The notes: generated from the sequence alone by a model not told the origin. A stretch of DNA of 64,000 nucleotides from Adhaeribacter swui (GCF_014217805.1 NZ_CP055156.1:2362585-2426584), one strand, 5' to 3'. Shown: positions 36,278 through 45,413, numbered from the stretch's first letter. A program made the numbers and translations.

Positions 36278-38236
36278 ATGCCTATAACTCTTAATTGTAT
36301 CAAAGTATTTATTGCTTCTCCTAATGGACTCAACAAAGAACGAAAAAGCTTTAAATTGACTATCGAGGATTATAATCATACTGAGGCTATACATAGAAAA
36401 ATAGTATTTCAAGCAGTCGGTTGGGAAGATACTCTTGGTAGTATGGGTAGACCACAAAGTATAATTAATAAAGATTTAAAACAATGTGACTATTTAATAG
36501 TGGTACTACATGACCGCTGGGGTTCAAGCCCAGGTGAAAACGAGTATAATGCGACATCGGGCACAGAAGAAGAATATGAAGTAGCCAAGGAATGCTTAAA
36601 AAATGAAGCTTATCCAATGAAGGACATAGCTGTTTTATTTAAGGCAGTTCCTTCAAATCAATTAATAGATCCTGGTCCGGAATTAAAAAAAGTACTAAAG
36701 TTTAGAAAACAATTAGAAGCAGAAAAACCCTTGCTTTATACTTCTTTTAATACTCTTACTGAATTTAATAAATTAATTCGCAAATATTTGGCTAGATGGC
36801 TTAGAGATTTGGAGGGATTTACAAAAAGTTCAGAAGTGGATCCAAATGTCCCATCAATTAAGGATCCTAAAACTGGTTATGATACCATTTATTCAAAAGA
36901 GTTATCCTCTAAAGAGCTTATTGAAGTAACTTCTGAAGTTAAAGAAAAAATAGATTATGCTTGGCGATTGGCTAATGAAGGGCACATTGTTCAAGCTGAA
37001 GTTGAGTTTTCTAAAGCTACAGTTAATCAACCAGGAGTATTTCAATTACTTAATTATTCTGATTTTCTAAATAGAATTGGCCGTTTAGAACAGGCTATGT
37101 CTATGGTAGAAAAAGCAGTTGAGATTTCTCTTGAACTCAATAGCCCTCTTAATCAAGCCTTGACGTTAATAAAATTAGGTCATCTGTTTCAAGATCAAGG
37201 TGAAATAGATAAGGCCGAAGAAGTCTATGTTAAAAGTCTAAAAATATATGAACAACTTGAAAATCTTTATGGTTTGTCAATAGTTTATAATAGCCTTGGT
37301 ATTATTTTACAAATCAGAGGGCAAATAGATGAAGCTGAGAAATTGTATTATAAAAGCCTAAAACTGGACACAACCATTCAAAATATCAATGGTATGGCAT
37401 CAAGTTATGGTCATTTGGGAAACATTCAGTTAATCAGAGGTGACTTGCAAAAAGCTGAAGAAATGTTTAATAAAAGCTTAGAACTTGAAATAAAAGATGA
37501 TCATCTCATTGGTATGGCTTCTTGTTACGGCAGTCTAGGAAATGTTTATGCAATTAGGGGTAAGTGGACTAAAGCTGAGGAGATGTTTAATAAAGCGCTT
37601 GATCTTGATCTAAAACTAGGAAATAATGATGGAATAGCATCTAGCTACGGCAGTCTAGGAAATGTTGCATTAAGTAGAGGTAATTTGCCTAAAGCTGAAG
37701 CAATGTTTATTAGGAGTTTGGAAATCAATCAACTACTTAGCAACATTGAAGACATGGCTACTGACTATTTCAACTTAGCAAAGGTTAACATTGAAAATAA
37801 TGATTTATCTAAAGCGGAGGAGTTGCTTAATTATGCTCTAAATTACAATAAGCAACTAGGTAAGCTTGAGGGATTAGCACAAGTATACGGGACTTTGGGG
37901 ATGGTTCTTTACAAAAAACGAGATATAAAGGCAGCGGAAGAGATGTACAAAAAAAGTTTATCGCTTGAAGAACAATTAGGGCATAAAGAAGGAATGGCAG
38001 CTGATTACGGAAATTTGGGTAACTTATATTTGGATCAAGATGAATTTCCTAAAGCCCAAGAAATGTTTACTAATGCTATCGAAATTAACCTAAATATAGG
38101 AAATTATAAAAGTCTATATTCTAACTATAGAGGTTTAAGTCACGCTCTTTACAAGCAAAATAAAGTAGAGGAAGCAGATGAAATTTATAAAAAGTCCCAA
38201 GAGGTTTATAAAAGCTTTGATAATAGTGGATTGTAA
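36278..38236 (+). CDS. DUF4062 domain protein with C-terminal tetratricopeptide repeats
   Basis: 652 residues. The N-terminal 180 residues match the DUF4062 pattern: KVFIASPNGLNKERKSF, QAVGWEDTLG, GRPQSIINKDLKQCDYLIVVLHDRWGS (quoted in parts), GTEEEYEVA. Such domains often sit at the front of NLR/STAND-like proteins. From about residue 225 to the end there are about ten kinesin-light-chain-type TPRs of 40 residues (AEEMFNKSLELE, GMASSYGSLGNV). No Walker A/B NTPase lies between. The gene is visibly richer in A/T than its neighbours and uses AAA, GAA, TTA and AAT codons heavily. It lies just downstream of tRNA-Leu, a common integration site. Foreign origin is likely; a defence or stress-sensing role is a guess. 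Confidence 0.85.
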   Translation: MPITLNCIKVFIASPNGLNKERKSFKLTIEDYNHTEAIHRKIVFQAVGWEDTLGSMGRPQSIINKDLKQCDYLIVVLHDRWGSSPGENEYNATSGTEEEYEVAKECLKNEAYPMKDIAVLFKAVPSNQLIDPGPELKKVLKFRKQLEAEKPLLYTSFNTLTEFNKLIRKYLARWLRDLEGFTKSSEVDPNVPSIKDPKTGYDTIYSKELSSKELIEVTSEVKEKIDYAWRLANEGHIVQAEVEFSKATVNQPGVFQLLNYSDFLNRIGRLEQAMSMVEKAVEISLELNSPLNQALTLIKLGHLFQDQGEIDKAEEVYVKSLKIYEQLENLYGLSIVYNSLGIILQIRGQIDEAEKLYYKSLKLDTTIQNINGMASSYGHLGNIQLIRGDLQKAEEMFNKSLELEIKDDHLIGMASCYGSLGNVYAIRGKWTKAEEMFNKALDLDLKLGNNDGIASSYGSLGNVALSRGNLPKAEAMFIRSLEINQLLSNIEDMATDYFNLAKVNIENNDLSKAEELLNYALNYNKQLGKLEGLAQVYGTLGMVLYKKRDIKAAEEMYKKSLSLEEQLGHKEGMAADYGNLGNLYLDQDEFPKAQEMFTNAIEINLNIGNYKSLYSNYRGLSHALYKQNKVEEADEIYKKSQEVYKSFDNSGL

Positions 38237-38471
38237 AAAAAATAATATTTATTATATTCCAAATATTAGAAGGTTTTATAGCCATGCTCGTGGTCTCAGA
38301 GGAGGAAGCGTCTGAAAGAAGATATAGTGAATTTCCACCAATCAACTCGGCAACTTTGTTTAAGTATTTTAATTTGTATCTTCTTAAGCCTTCTCAACTC
38401 TTTCAAAAACTCATATCCAGTATAAAAATCGGTATGTAGAGCAGAGATGTTCCTCAAGTAGCTCTATAAAA

Positions 38472-38504
38472 AAACGAGCCTACTCTCCGGAGTAGGCTCG
38501 TTTC
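38472..38504. terminator. Bidirectional terminator between convergent genes
   Basis: A perfect 14-bp stem AAACGAGCCTACTC with loop TCCG, between the DUF4062-TPR gene and the phosphodiesterase gene. Confidence 0.8.
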
Positions 38505-38525
38505 AATAAAATTTTTAAAAAATGC

Positions 38526-39866
38526 TTACTTCACGGCTGCTTCTAAGGCACCGGATTTAGAAGGATTGCTGGTGGGCGAGGGAACTCCGAGGAGGCGGGA
38601 AACCAACGGGGCAATATCTTCCAGCCCCATTAAAGGAACGGTGTTTTTTTGCGTAAAGCCGGCACCGTAACCCACAAAGCCGGTTTGTATTTCTTTAAAA
38701 TCCGGAAAAAAGCCGTGCGTGCCGCCTTTGGCCGCTTTGAGTATTTCGCCTTCGGTAGTAGCGCTCAGGGTAATGCTGGGCACGGGCGCTAAAGCCAGGA
38801 CGGCATTCGGGTCGGCGCCAATTTTATCCAGCTCGGCCCGCTCTACTACCCGGAACAGCTTTTTCTGGTCTTCGGGTAAGGCGGCCAACAGTTTTTTTAC
38901 CTGGGCTATGGTTTGCTTATCATTAGGCTTTTTCAGGTGTAAAAACGCCGAGGCGCCCGAGGTATGAAATTTAGCTTTCCAGTCGCCTTTTTCTTTGCCG
39001 ATTAATCCGTTTTTAGCGAGCAGCACGTTGGGCGCAAAGCTTTGCTTAATATCCACAAAACCGTGGTCGCCGGTAACAATTACCGCAGTACTTTCTTTAA
39101 TGCCTGCTTTTTCAATCGCTTCCAGAATATTGCCCACGGCCCGGTCGGCGGTGGCTACCGCTTTGCGCACGTGCTCGCCGTCGCGGCCTTCGCTGTGCGC
39201 GGCGTGGTCTACGGTAAACACATGGAAGGTAAGTAAATTAGGTTGGTAGGTTTCTATCAGGTAAGCGGCCATGCGGCTGCCGTTCTCGTCGGCAATTAGG
39301 TAATCGCTGTTTAAATCTCTTACCTCTAGTTTACCGGTGGCGTTTTGTTCTATTTCTTCGAACAAACCTTTCGGGAAGGCCCCTTGCCGGACGGGTGTTA
39401 CGCGATCCATGTTTTTATCCAGTGACCAGACTTCCGGAATGTTATAATCGATGGGTGCACCCGCCGATACGGGCCAGAAAACCGAAGCCGTTTTTAAACC
39501 GGCTTTGCGCGCGGCATCCCATAACGTTTCGGTTTTAATTAAATTTTCTTCCCAGTACCAGCGGCCGGTAGCGCCGTCGGGCTCAAAAGGCGAATTGTAG
39601 TAAATACCGTGTTGCAGCGGCATAACGCCGGTAATAATGGTGGTATGCGAAGGGTAAGTAACACTCGGGAAAACCCCGCGTACGCCGTTGGCCTGCACTC
39701 CATTGGCCGCCATTAGTTGCAGGTTAGGCGCCGCCCAGGATTTATCCTGGTAAAACTCCGGCCGGAACCCATCAATGCTGATAATAACTACGTGTTTAGC
39801 CGCCTGGCCCAGCGTTTGATAAAAAACGAAAAAATTTAAAAATAAAACAGAGAATAGGTATTTCAT
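38526..39866 (-). CDS. Alkaline-phosphatase-superfamily nucleotide pyrophosphatase/phosphodiesterase
   Basis: 446 residues with a signal peptide ending TLGQ. The NPP-type fold is shown by VVIISIDGFRPEF (metal Asp), PSVTYPSHTTIITG (nucleophile Thr and flanking residues), MPLQHGIYYN, FTVDHAAHSEG (metal Asp and His pair) and VIVTGDHGFVDI. It would hydrolyse phosphodiester or pyrophosphate bonds of nucleotides or lipids in the periplasm. It looks complete and stands alone. Confidence 0.9.
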   Translation of the reverse strand: MKYLFSVLFLNFFVFYQTLGQAAKHVVIISIDGFRPEFYQDKSWAAPNLQLMAANGVQANGVRGVFPSVTYPSHTTIITGVMPLQHGIYYNSPFEPDGATGRWYWEENLIKTETLWDAARKAGLKTASVFWPVSAGAPIDYNIPEVWSLDKNMDRVTPVRQGAFPKGLFEEIEQNATGKLEVRDLNSDYLIADENGSRMAAYLIETYQPNLLTFHVFTVDHAAHSEGRDGEHVRKAVATADRAVGNILEAIEKAGIKESTAVIVTGDHGFVDIKQSFAPNVLLAKNGLIGKEKGDWKAKFHTSGASAFLHLKKPNDKQTIAQVKKLLAALPEDQKKLFRVVERAELDKIGADPNAVLALAPVPSITLSATTEGEILKAAKGGTHGFFPDFKEIQTGFVGYGAGFTQKNTVPLMGLEDIAPLVSRLLGVPSPTSNPSKSGALEAAVK

Positions 39867-40100
39867 GCGGATTAGTTTTGGCGCAAAACTAGAATTGCCA
39901 TGTTAAGGCATTATTATGCCCGCATAAAGGAAAGATTAACAAACTACCGAAATTTTAAAATTTTCTTTTTCAAGTAATTTTCAAATGGTTCTTCGGGTTT
40001 AGGATATGGCGTTTTTATATAGCAAAGAAGAGGCAATTTGAGAAGACATCTCTGTTGGTTTAATAAGTTTATAGGGGGTAGCTGCTGCGGTTATTTCAAC
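39867..40100. other. Intergenic region, no gene seen
   Basis: Part of a 310-base gap between two minus-strand genes. A 64-codon plus-strand ORF (40038-40232) overlaps a hairpin and has no coding character. Confidence 0.5.
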
Positions 40101-40139
40101 AAAAAAGCCATGTGCATTTTAAAGTCACACGGCTTTTTT
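40101..40139. terminator. Imperfect hairpin terminator
   Basis: AAAAAAGCCATGTG pairs with CACACGGCTTTTTT with one mismatch. On the minus strand it follows the small lipoprotein gene. Confidence 0.65.
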
Positions 40140-40172
40140 GCCGGAAGAAAATACATTATTAAAGCAATTTAT

Positions 40173-40580
40173 TTACTTTACTCTCCGGTAATAGACGGCG
40201 CCACCATCCTGATAGCAACAAGACGTACTTAATTTAAGCTTTTCATTTTCCAGCTCGATGTAATTATAAGACCCGGAGGCGCTTTCGGATGTGGAGAAGG
40301 TGAGGGTATTCTTTCTTTCGCAGCAATCTTTTTTAACCTTTAAAGTGTAAGTTCCTTTATAATCCAGGGTGTCGTGGCGTTTTCTCTCGTAGCTGCCATC
40401 GGCCGCTATAATTATTATTTGGCCATTACCCGGAAGCAGGGTTTGGTCAAAATTATAACTATAAGATCTTTCTTGTTCCCAGGTTCCTACCAGTTGGGAT
40501 TTAGTCGGATTTAGATCTGCGTCTTTTTTGCAAGCAAAAATAAGGAAGGGCGTAAATAGCAGGAGTAGGGTTTTCTTCAT
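40173..40580 (-). CDS. Small lipocalin-like lipoprotein
   Basis: About 135 residues, starting at MKKTLLLLFTPFLIFAC with the lipobox cysteine near 17. The mature part opens SQLVGTWEQER, the usual first strand of lipocalin-like domains in Bacteroidota. It continues as beta strands, with a CC pair in VKKDCCERK and another near the end (STSCCYQDG). The two CC pairs probably form disulfides. The ligand is unknown. The upstream ATG at 40586 only adds two residues. Confidence 0.75.
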   Translation of the reverse strand: MKKTLLLLFTPFLIFACKKDADLNPTKSQLVGTWEQERSYSYNFDQTLLPGNGQIIIIAADGSYERKRHDTLDYKGTYTLKVKKDCCERKNTLTFSTSESASGSYNYIELENEKLKLSTSCCYQDGGAVYYRRVK

Positions 40581-40823
40581 AAACAAAAAATAAGTAGTAA
40601 CGCTTTGCCAGGCTATTTAAAGCAATAACTATTATTCAGTTTATGAAACAGAAGAGCTAAGAAGTATGGCTCAAAAACTTAATTACTGTAACAGAAACTG
40701 ATAGGTTGCTATAGCCTGGTTTTGAAATAAAGAGCCTGTTTTTTGGTATTTGGTTGCATTGGTGTTTTAATTCTTAACCCGGGTTTATTGGTGCTTTGGC
40801 CGGGCCAATGCGGGTAACCCGAG

Positions 40824-41465
40824 CTAAATATGATCGTCGGCTTTGTCTACAATGGTGCGCACCTGCTGGTCGAGTTCGGTGGCGCTTTCCTGCAGCATGG
40901 CTACAATCTGATTTATTTCGTTGTTGGTAGCGGGTATTTGTTGCAATAACTTAAGTAAGCCCATAATATTGGCCAAAGGCGCCCGGATTAGGTGCGCCTG
41001 GTTAAACGATAACTCTTGTAAAGCCTGCGATTTTTGCTGTTTTTCTTCTTCGGCACGGGTTCTTTGTAACAGCAACTCATTTTCGTATTTTTTGCGGTCT
41101 TCTACTTTAAAAATAATGGCGTTGATTATTTCTTTGCCTTCGGCGGTTTTAGTTACGGCTTTGCCGTTAAACAAGCACGAGAAAGTGCCTGTAGCGGTTT
41201 TAATGTTTAAGTTAATTTCTTTGGCTTCCTGATGCATTTTCAGGATGGGCTGCACAAATAGCTCGAAGTACATTACTCCCGCTTTATCCAGCAAGTCTTT
41301 AAATTTTTTTTGCGTGATATCCTGCTCGGTTATTTCCAGCCAGTTTAATAATGTTTGGTTGGCGTAGAGAATAGGGCCATTTACTTCAAAAGTGAGCAAG
41401 CCGCAGGGCGCGGTGTGGTACAAAAACTTAAAATCTAAAGCGTTGTTCTGAGTTTCGTTTGGCAT
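40824..41465 (-). CDS. PAS domain protein with HisKA-like dimerisation helix, no ATPase domain
   Basis: 213 residues. A PAS fold occupies about 10-130 (APCGLLTFEVNGPILYANQTLLNWL quoted in part, and KVEDRKKYENELLLQR at the exit). A coiled linker leads to LSFNQAHLIRAPLANIMGLL, which looks like a HisKA phospho-acceptor helix with His near residue 158. The protein ends before any HATPase domain, with a normal stop. It lies 10 bases after an RsbQ-like hydrolase gene on the same strand. In Bacillus the hydrolase RsbQ supports the PAS domain of RsbP, so this is probably the sensory partner. How it signals without its own kinase or phosphatase domain is open. Confidence 0.78.
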   Translation of the reverse strand: MPNETQNNALDFKFLYHTAPCGLLTFEVNGPILYANQTLLNWLEITEQDITQKKFKDLLDKAGVMYFELFVQPILKMHQEAKEINLNIKTATGTFSCLFNGKAVTKTAEGKEIINAIIFKVEDRKKYENELLLQRTRAEEEKQQKSQALQELSFNQAHLIRAPLANIMGLLKLLQQIPATNNEINQIVAMLQESATELDQQVRTIVDKADDHI

Positions 41466-41475
41466 GGCCTTTCTG

Positions 41476-42276
41476 TTAATGGAGGTGCAGGTAAGCGTTA
41501 ATGGCCGCTATGGTTTCTTCGGGGGCGCTCAAATGGGGACAATGCCCGGTAGCCTGTAAAATTTTTAACGTATTGTGCGAGGCTTTTTCCTGGATGTAAT
41601 ATCCCACTTCTAAAGGTGCCAGTATGTCGTCGGAACATTGCAGGGTAAGGCTCTCGGTTTGCAGTTTCTCCAGGTCGGCGCGGTTATCCGACAGAAAGGT
41701 TACGCGGGCAAATTCTTTGGCTATGTCCGGGTCAGTGGCGCAAAAGTTAGCGGTTAATTCTTCGCCCAGCTCGGGCCGGTCGGAATTGCCCATTACCTGC
41801 GGCCCTAAAAAGCTCGACCAGCCCAGGTAATTGCTATCCATTAAGGTAAGCAGGTTTATTAAATCTTCTTTGTCCATACCGCCGACGTAATCGTCTTCGT
41901 TGATGTAGTACGGCGATGGCGCCACAAAAATTAATTTACTAAAATAAGCAGGTTGCATAATAGCGGCTTTTACCCCAACCATGCTGCCCACGGAGTGCCC
42001 GATAAATATTACGTTGCTCAGGTTTAAGGCCGTTATAATATCCAATACATCCTGAGCGTAACCACTTATAGTACTATATCTCTTAGAGTCATAAGCACTT
42101 AAGTCAGACTGGCCGGCACCCACAAAATCAAAAAGAATTAACTTAAACTTGGTTTGGTAAGCGGCTACAAAATGCCGCCACACGTTCTGGCTGCAGCCAA
42201 AACCATGGGCCAAGAGCATAGCCTGTTCGCCAGTGCCTACCACGCGCACATTATTCCGTTTAATAACGTCTATCAT
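41476..42276 (-). CDS. RsbQ/KAI2-like alpha/beta hydrolase
   Basis: 266 residues. This is the RsbQ type, the bacterial relatives of plant D14/KAI2 receptors. It shows LAHGFGCSQNVWRHF, LILFDFVGAGQSDLSAYD, nucleophile elbow IGHSVGSMVG (Ser near 97), catalytic Asp region LQCSDDILAPLEVG, and GHCPHLSAPEET (His). These proteins hydrolyse or bind an unknown small molecule and regulate a PAS-domain partner. The PAS protein follows by 10 bases and a 136-residue unknown protein precedes it by 27 bases, which suggests a three-gene operon. Confidence 0.88.
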   Translation of the reverse strand: MIDVIKRNNVRVVGTGEQAMLLAHGFGCSQNVWRHFVAAYQTKFKLILFDFVGAGQSDLSAYDSKRYSTISGYAQDVLDIITALNLSNVIFIGHSVGSMVGVKAAIMQPAYFSKLIFVAPSPYYINEDDYVGGMDKEDLINLLTLMDSNYLGWSSFLGPQVMGNSDRPELGEELTANFCATDPDIAKEFARVTFLSDNRADLEKLQTESLTLQCSDDILAPLEVGYYIQEKASHNTLKILQATGHCPHLSAPEETIAAINAYLHLH

Positions 42277-42303
42277 TCGTGAAATTTAAAAAATACAATA
42301 CGG

Positions 42304-42714
42304 TTAGAATAAGGACAACAGCCATTCGCGGGCGGTAGGTTCATCGTCGAACATTTTAATTTCCCAGGTATTGCTGATGCGCTGGTGCAACTGGTGAAAC
42401 GACATTTGCCCGTAAACGCCCGGCGCCAGCACTTGCGCCATGTAGCGTAAACCTAAGGCTTGTACCCGCGGCGTCCAGGTTTGCACAATCCAATCGTTAG
42501 CCACATCCCAGGGGCCAATCAGTTCGGCGTGGCTGTTTAGGAGCTTGGCGCAAGGTTGTTTTTGCAGCATGTCGATGTAATAATTACCGCCTTGCATCAC
42601 AGTACTTAAGCTTTGAATACCGATCCACTGGGCTAATACATAGGCATTATCGGGCATGCGTTCGGCAATCAAAAAAGTATCGCCATTCAATTTTTTTAGT
42701 TCAACCCGCTCCAA
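42304..42714 (-). CDS. Uncharacterised small protein, SpoIIAA-like pattern at the C-terminus
   Basis: 136 residues, soluble. It contains YVLAQWIGIQSLSTVMQGG, LLNSHAELIGPWDVANDW and a final block TWEIKMFDDEPTAREWLLSLF. That block resembles the last strand and helix of SpoIIAA/STAS-like proteins of Bacteroidota. It is the first gene of the likely operon with the RsbQ-like hydrolase and PAS protein, so a role in the same signalling unit is plausible but inferred from position. Confidence 0.65.
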   Translation of the reverse strand: MERVELKKLNGDTFLIAERMPDNAYVLAQWIGIQSLSTVMQGGNYYIDMLQKQPCAKLLNSHAELIGPWDVANDWIVQTWTPRVQALGLRYMAQVLAPGVYGQMSFHQLHQRISNTWEIKMFDDEPTAREWLLSLF

Positions 42715-43082
42715 AACTCCGGTAAATTGTAGATTTTTAAAAATTTAAAAATAGGTGCTGATAAGGTGCCGCGCATATCAAAAGGGTTTACTTCCAATCC
42801 AAAACAATGTTGCCCCAAATTGCCGCAACCTGACCCCAACAGAATAAACTAGACGACTACTGCGGCAAAATCATCGCGAAGCTGCTGGTAGCATTTCTGC
42901 TGGTTAATTTCATATCTAACAAATATAGATTTGCCTTGTTCCAATAGAGCTACCCGAGTGAATTTTTGAATTTTTTGTAATTCCAGAAAAAGAATAGCCA
43001 GCCATACAGCAAGTACTACTGCTGGAATGGGTTTAATAGGGAATTAACAAACCGGTATTTTATTGTTATTTCAGAGGGAAGA
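42715..43082. other. Intergenic region, no gene seen
   Basis: About 370 bases upstream of the three-gene signalling operon. It contains one AT palindrome near 42734-42750 and no credible ORF. Confidence 0.5.
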
Positions 43083-43949
43083 TTATTTCTGCCGCTTGAA
43101 AAATTGGCCGGCTTCGATAAAACCATCCACGTCTTTCGGGAAAGCGTGTTCGCCGCCGGTAACTTTTAAGAGCGTTACTTCGGGTTTGTTTTTTTGCTTA
43201 TAGGTGTAGCGGGTAATGGTTTGCTGGTTGTTTTTGTCGGGGTCTGGGATAGCGGCTTCGGTGGGCTTGCCGGTGTAGCCCGCCAGTTTGGCCCAATACT
43301 CAAAAGAGCCATCCGTAGAATGTACCGTACCAAACGAGTTGCCATTTACCTGCATTTCGCCGCCGTTGTACGGGTTTATGGCATCGTTGGTGCCGTTTAT
43401 TATCATGACGGCTACGGGCACTTTAGCTTCCACGCAATCTAAGTTAGGTTGGTCGGGTAAATTAGCGACTACGGCGCAAATTGCTTTGCATTGCTGGGGC
43501 ATGGTTAAGGCCAGTTTGTAGGCCATGTGCCCGCCACCCGATAAACCAATCGCGAAAAAGTACTTTTTATTTACCTGGTATTTCTGTTGGAAGTACTGGT
43601 GCATGGCTTTAAAAAAAGCTTGCTCGTTAATGTCTTCCTGGTTGGCGGCGCTGGTGGCTTTTTTCCGGCACTCGTTCCAGTAGCGTTTATAGCCGTCGGG
43701 GTAAACCGGTAAGAAATGTTCCTGATTCGCGTTTTTCTGCAAGGCCGCGGCCGGTTGCATCATACCTTTACCATCGCCGCCCGAGCCGTGTAATACAAAA
43801 ACCAAATCAAAGTTTTGAGTGGCCTGGGTAGGTTTGTTAAAGTGAAAAACGCGGTAATGGTTCTCTACTTGTACGGAGTCGGTAATTATCTGGCTTTTTA
43901 CTTCCAGAATACTGGCGCAAAATAAAACGAGGCATAGTGCAATTTTCAT
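43083..43949 (-). CDS. Exported PHB-depolymerase/feruloyl-esterase-like alpha/beta hydrolase
   Basis: About 288 residues with a signal peptide (MKIALCLVLFCASILEVKSQ). The fold is that of the LpqC/poly(3-hydroxybutyrate) depolymerase family: DLVFVLHGSGGDGKGMM (oxyanion), nucleophile elbow IGLSGGGHMAYKLA, PVAVMIINGTNDAINPYNGG (Asp) and GGEHAFPKD (His). In this family the substrate ranges from polyesters to feruloyl or acetyl esters of plant polysaccharides. The start at 43949 is chosen for the signal peptide; an ORF extension to 44084 is not supported. The first of several ester hydrolases. Confidence 0.86.
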   Translation of the reverse strand: MKIALCLVLFCASILEVKSQIITDSVQVENHYRVFHFNKPTQATQNFDLVFVLHGSGGDGKGMMQPAAALQKNANQEHFLPVYPDGYKRYWNECRKKATSAANQEDINEQAFFKAMHQYFQQKYQVNKKYFFAIGLSGGGHMAYKLALTMPQQCKAICAVVANLPDQPNLDCVEAKVPVAVMIINGTNDAINPYNGGEMQVNGNSFGTVHSTDGSFEYWAKLAGYTGKPTEAAIPDPDKNNQQTITRYTYKQKNKPEVTLLKVTGGEHAFPKDVDGFIEAGQFFKRQK

Positions 43950-43978
43950 GAGCCGGAATGCTGATTTTTTGGTTAAAG

Positions 43979-44186
43979 TAACGTGAGTTCGAATTAAGTA
44001 CTTATCTACACAATAAATAAATGAAAGCACTAGCAAGGAAGATAAAATTCTATTTTCAAGTTTTTTCCTGTCTATTTTAGTCATCCTGAAAGGATCTAAC
44101 CAGTAGGTAACCGATTAGATCCTTTCAGGATGACTTACTTAAAGTTGAATAACGTTGTATTCTTTGCTTATCTCGAACTCACGTTA
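43979..44186. repeat. Nested inverted-repeat element
   Basis: The outer arms TAACGTGAGTTCGA (43979-43992) and its exact complement (44173-44186) enclose a second perfect inverted pair of 21 bases (44079-44099 with 44115-44135, core CATCCTGAAAGGATCTAA). About 208 bases in all with no ORF. It resembles a non-autonomous mobile element or a decayed terminus pair. Confidence 0.65.
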
Positions 44187-44386
44187 AAGTAGCAATAATT
44201 ATACGAACTGGCACGCCAATATTTAAAAAACCATTTCCGCGGCGGCGAAAATGGCTTAGGTTGGGTTTATCAGTAGGGTTTAAAATTTTATAAAATGCTT
44301 TAATACGAGCTGCAAGCCCGCACCAACTCAAAAATTTTACGCTAGGGTAGGAGCAACCGAAATAGCTTCCCGCTTTACCGACTGGT

Positions 44387-45265
44387 TTACATAACCGCAG
44401 TACCGTTGGCTTTTAAAATTTTACTGAAAAACAAGATGTGGTAGGGCAAGGAGTTTTCCCAGTAATCCCAGGTGTGGCCGCCAGGGTGCTCGGTGTAGTC
44501 GTGTGGTGTTTTATTGTACACCAAACGCCGGTGCAACTCGCGGTTGGGTTCAATTAAAAAATCATCGACGCCGCAGTCAAATATAAGTTTCACGTCGTTG
44601 GTCTTCATCTTATCAGCGTAAGTTACCACCGAGTTAGCCGCGTATAAATCGGGTGTAGCGCCTATTGGTCCTAAAATGCGGGCAAACCGGGGCGTTATCT
44701 GCTGCTGAAACTCGGGCGTAATTTTCCAGTTGGCAAAATTTAAATCCAGCGCCCCGCTCATGCTACCGGCGGCGCAGTACAAGTCGGGGTGGCGGGTAGC
44801 CAGGTAAAAGGCCCCGTGGCCGCCCATGCTCAATCCGGTTATTACGCGGCCCTTGCGGTCGCGGATGGTGCGGTAGGTATTATCTATTTTGCTGAGTACT
44901 TCCTGGGTAATGTAGGTTTCAAACTTGTTATCGGCTTGCACCGGACTATCCAGGTAACCGCCCAGGTTTTCGCCTTCGGGGGTTACAATGATTAAATTAT
45001 ATTGGTCGGCGAGCTTGTGCAGCAATTGCTTGTCGGGCGTTAACCGCAGCCAGTCGCTGAAATGGCCACCGCCGCCGTGCAGCAGATACAGCACCGGGTA
45101 AGCAGCTTTACTTTTGGCGTAAGTTTTAGGCAGCACCACCGCAGCTTTGTAGGTTTTGTTCATGGCGGCACTCGGAATCTCCAGCGAGTCTACTTTAGCC
45201 GCCTGGGTTTCGGTAGCGGAAAACCAAACTAAAGTAAATAACAGAAAAGAAAGTATTAATCTCAT
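44387..45265 (-). CDS. Exported S-formylglutathione-hydrolase-like esterase (FrmB/esterase D family)
   Basis: 292 residues with a signal peptide ending TQAAK. The esterase D fold is shown by VLYLLHGGGGHFSDW, LIIVTPEGENLGGYLDS, nucleophile elbow ITGLSMGGHGAFYLA, FDCGVDDFLIEPNRELH (Asp) and HPGGHTWDYW (His). Exported members of this family often deacetylate or deferuloylate plant polysaccharides. It lies between the PHB-depolymerase-like gene and a type B carboxylesterase gene, all on the minus strand but with gaps of over 100 bases. Confidence 0.87.
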   Translation of the reverse strand: MRLILSFLLFTLVWFSATETQAAKVDSLEIPSAAMNKTYKAAVVLPKTYAKSKAAYPVLYLLHGGGGHFSDWLRLTPDKQLLHKLADQYNLIIVTPEGENLGGYLDSPVQADNKFETYITQEVLSKIDNTYRTIRDRKGRVITGLSMGGHGAFYLATRHPDLYCAAGSMSGALDLNFANWKITPEFQQQITPRFARILGPIGATPDLYAANSVVTYADKMKTNDVKLIFDCGVDDFLIEPNRELHRRLVYNKTPHDYTEHPGGHTWDYWENSLPYHILFFSKILKANGTAVM

Positions 45266-45413
45266 AGAATCGGCAAAATTTAAAAATGACAGGGAGAAAG
45301 TAAAACCGGCAAACAGGATTGGTTTGCCGGCTAAAAGTTTAGTAGAGCACTGAAAAGGATGTACCGGAAAAATTTAAAAATTTAAAAAATTAAAATTTAA
45401 CTTCTGGTGCAGC

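Noticed and set aside
36035-38520. Integrative element with attachment sites next to tRNA-Leu
   Set aside because: I looked for a second copy of the tRNA 3' end downstream of the DUF4062-TPR gene and found none. No integrase gene is in the window.
40038-40232. Plus-strand 64-codon ORF downstream of the phosphodiesterase gene
   Set aside because: It runs through a terminator hairpin and overlaps the end of the small lipoprotein gene on the other strand.
44081-44133. Plain transcription terminator
   Set aside because: The stem is perfect, but it has no T tract, sits inside a second inverted pair, and is far from gene ends, so an element is a better explanation.
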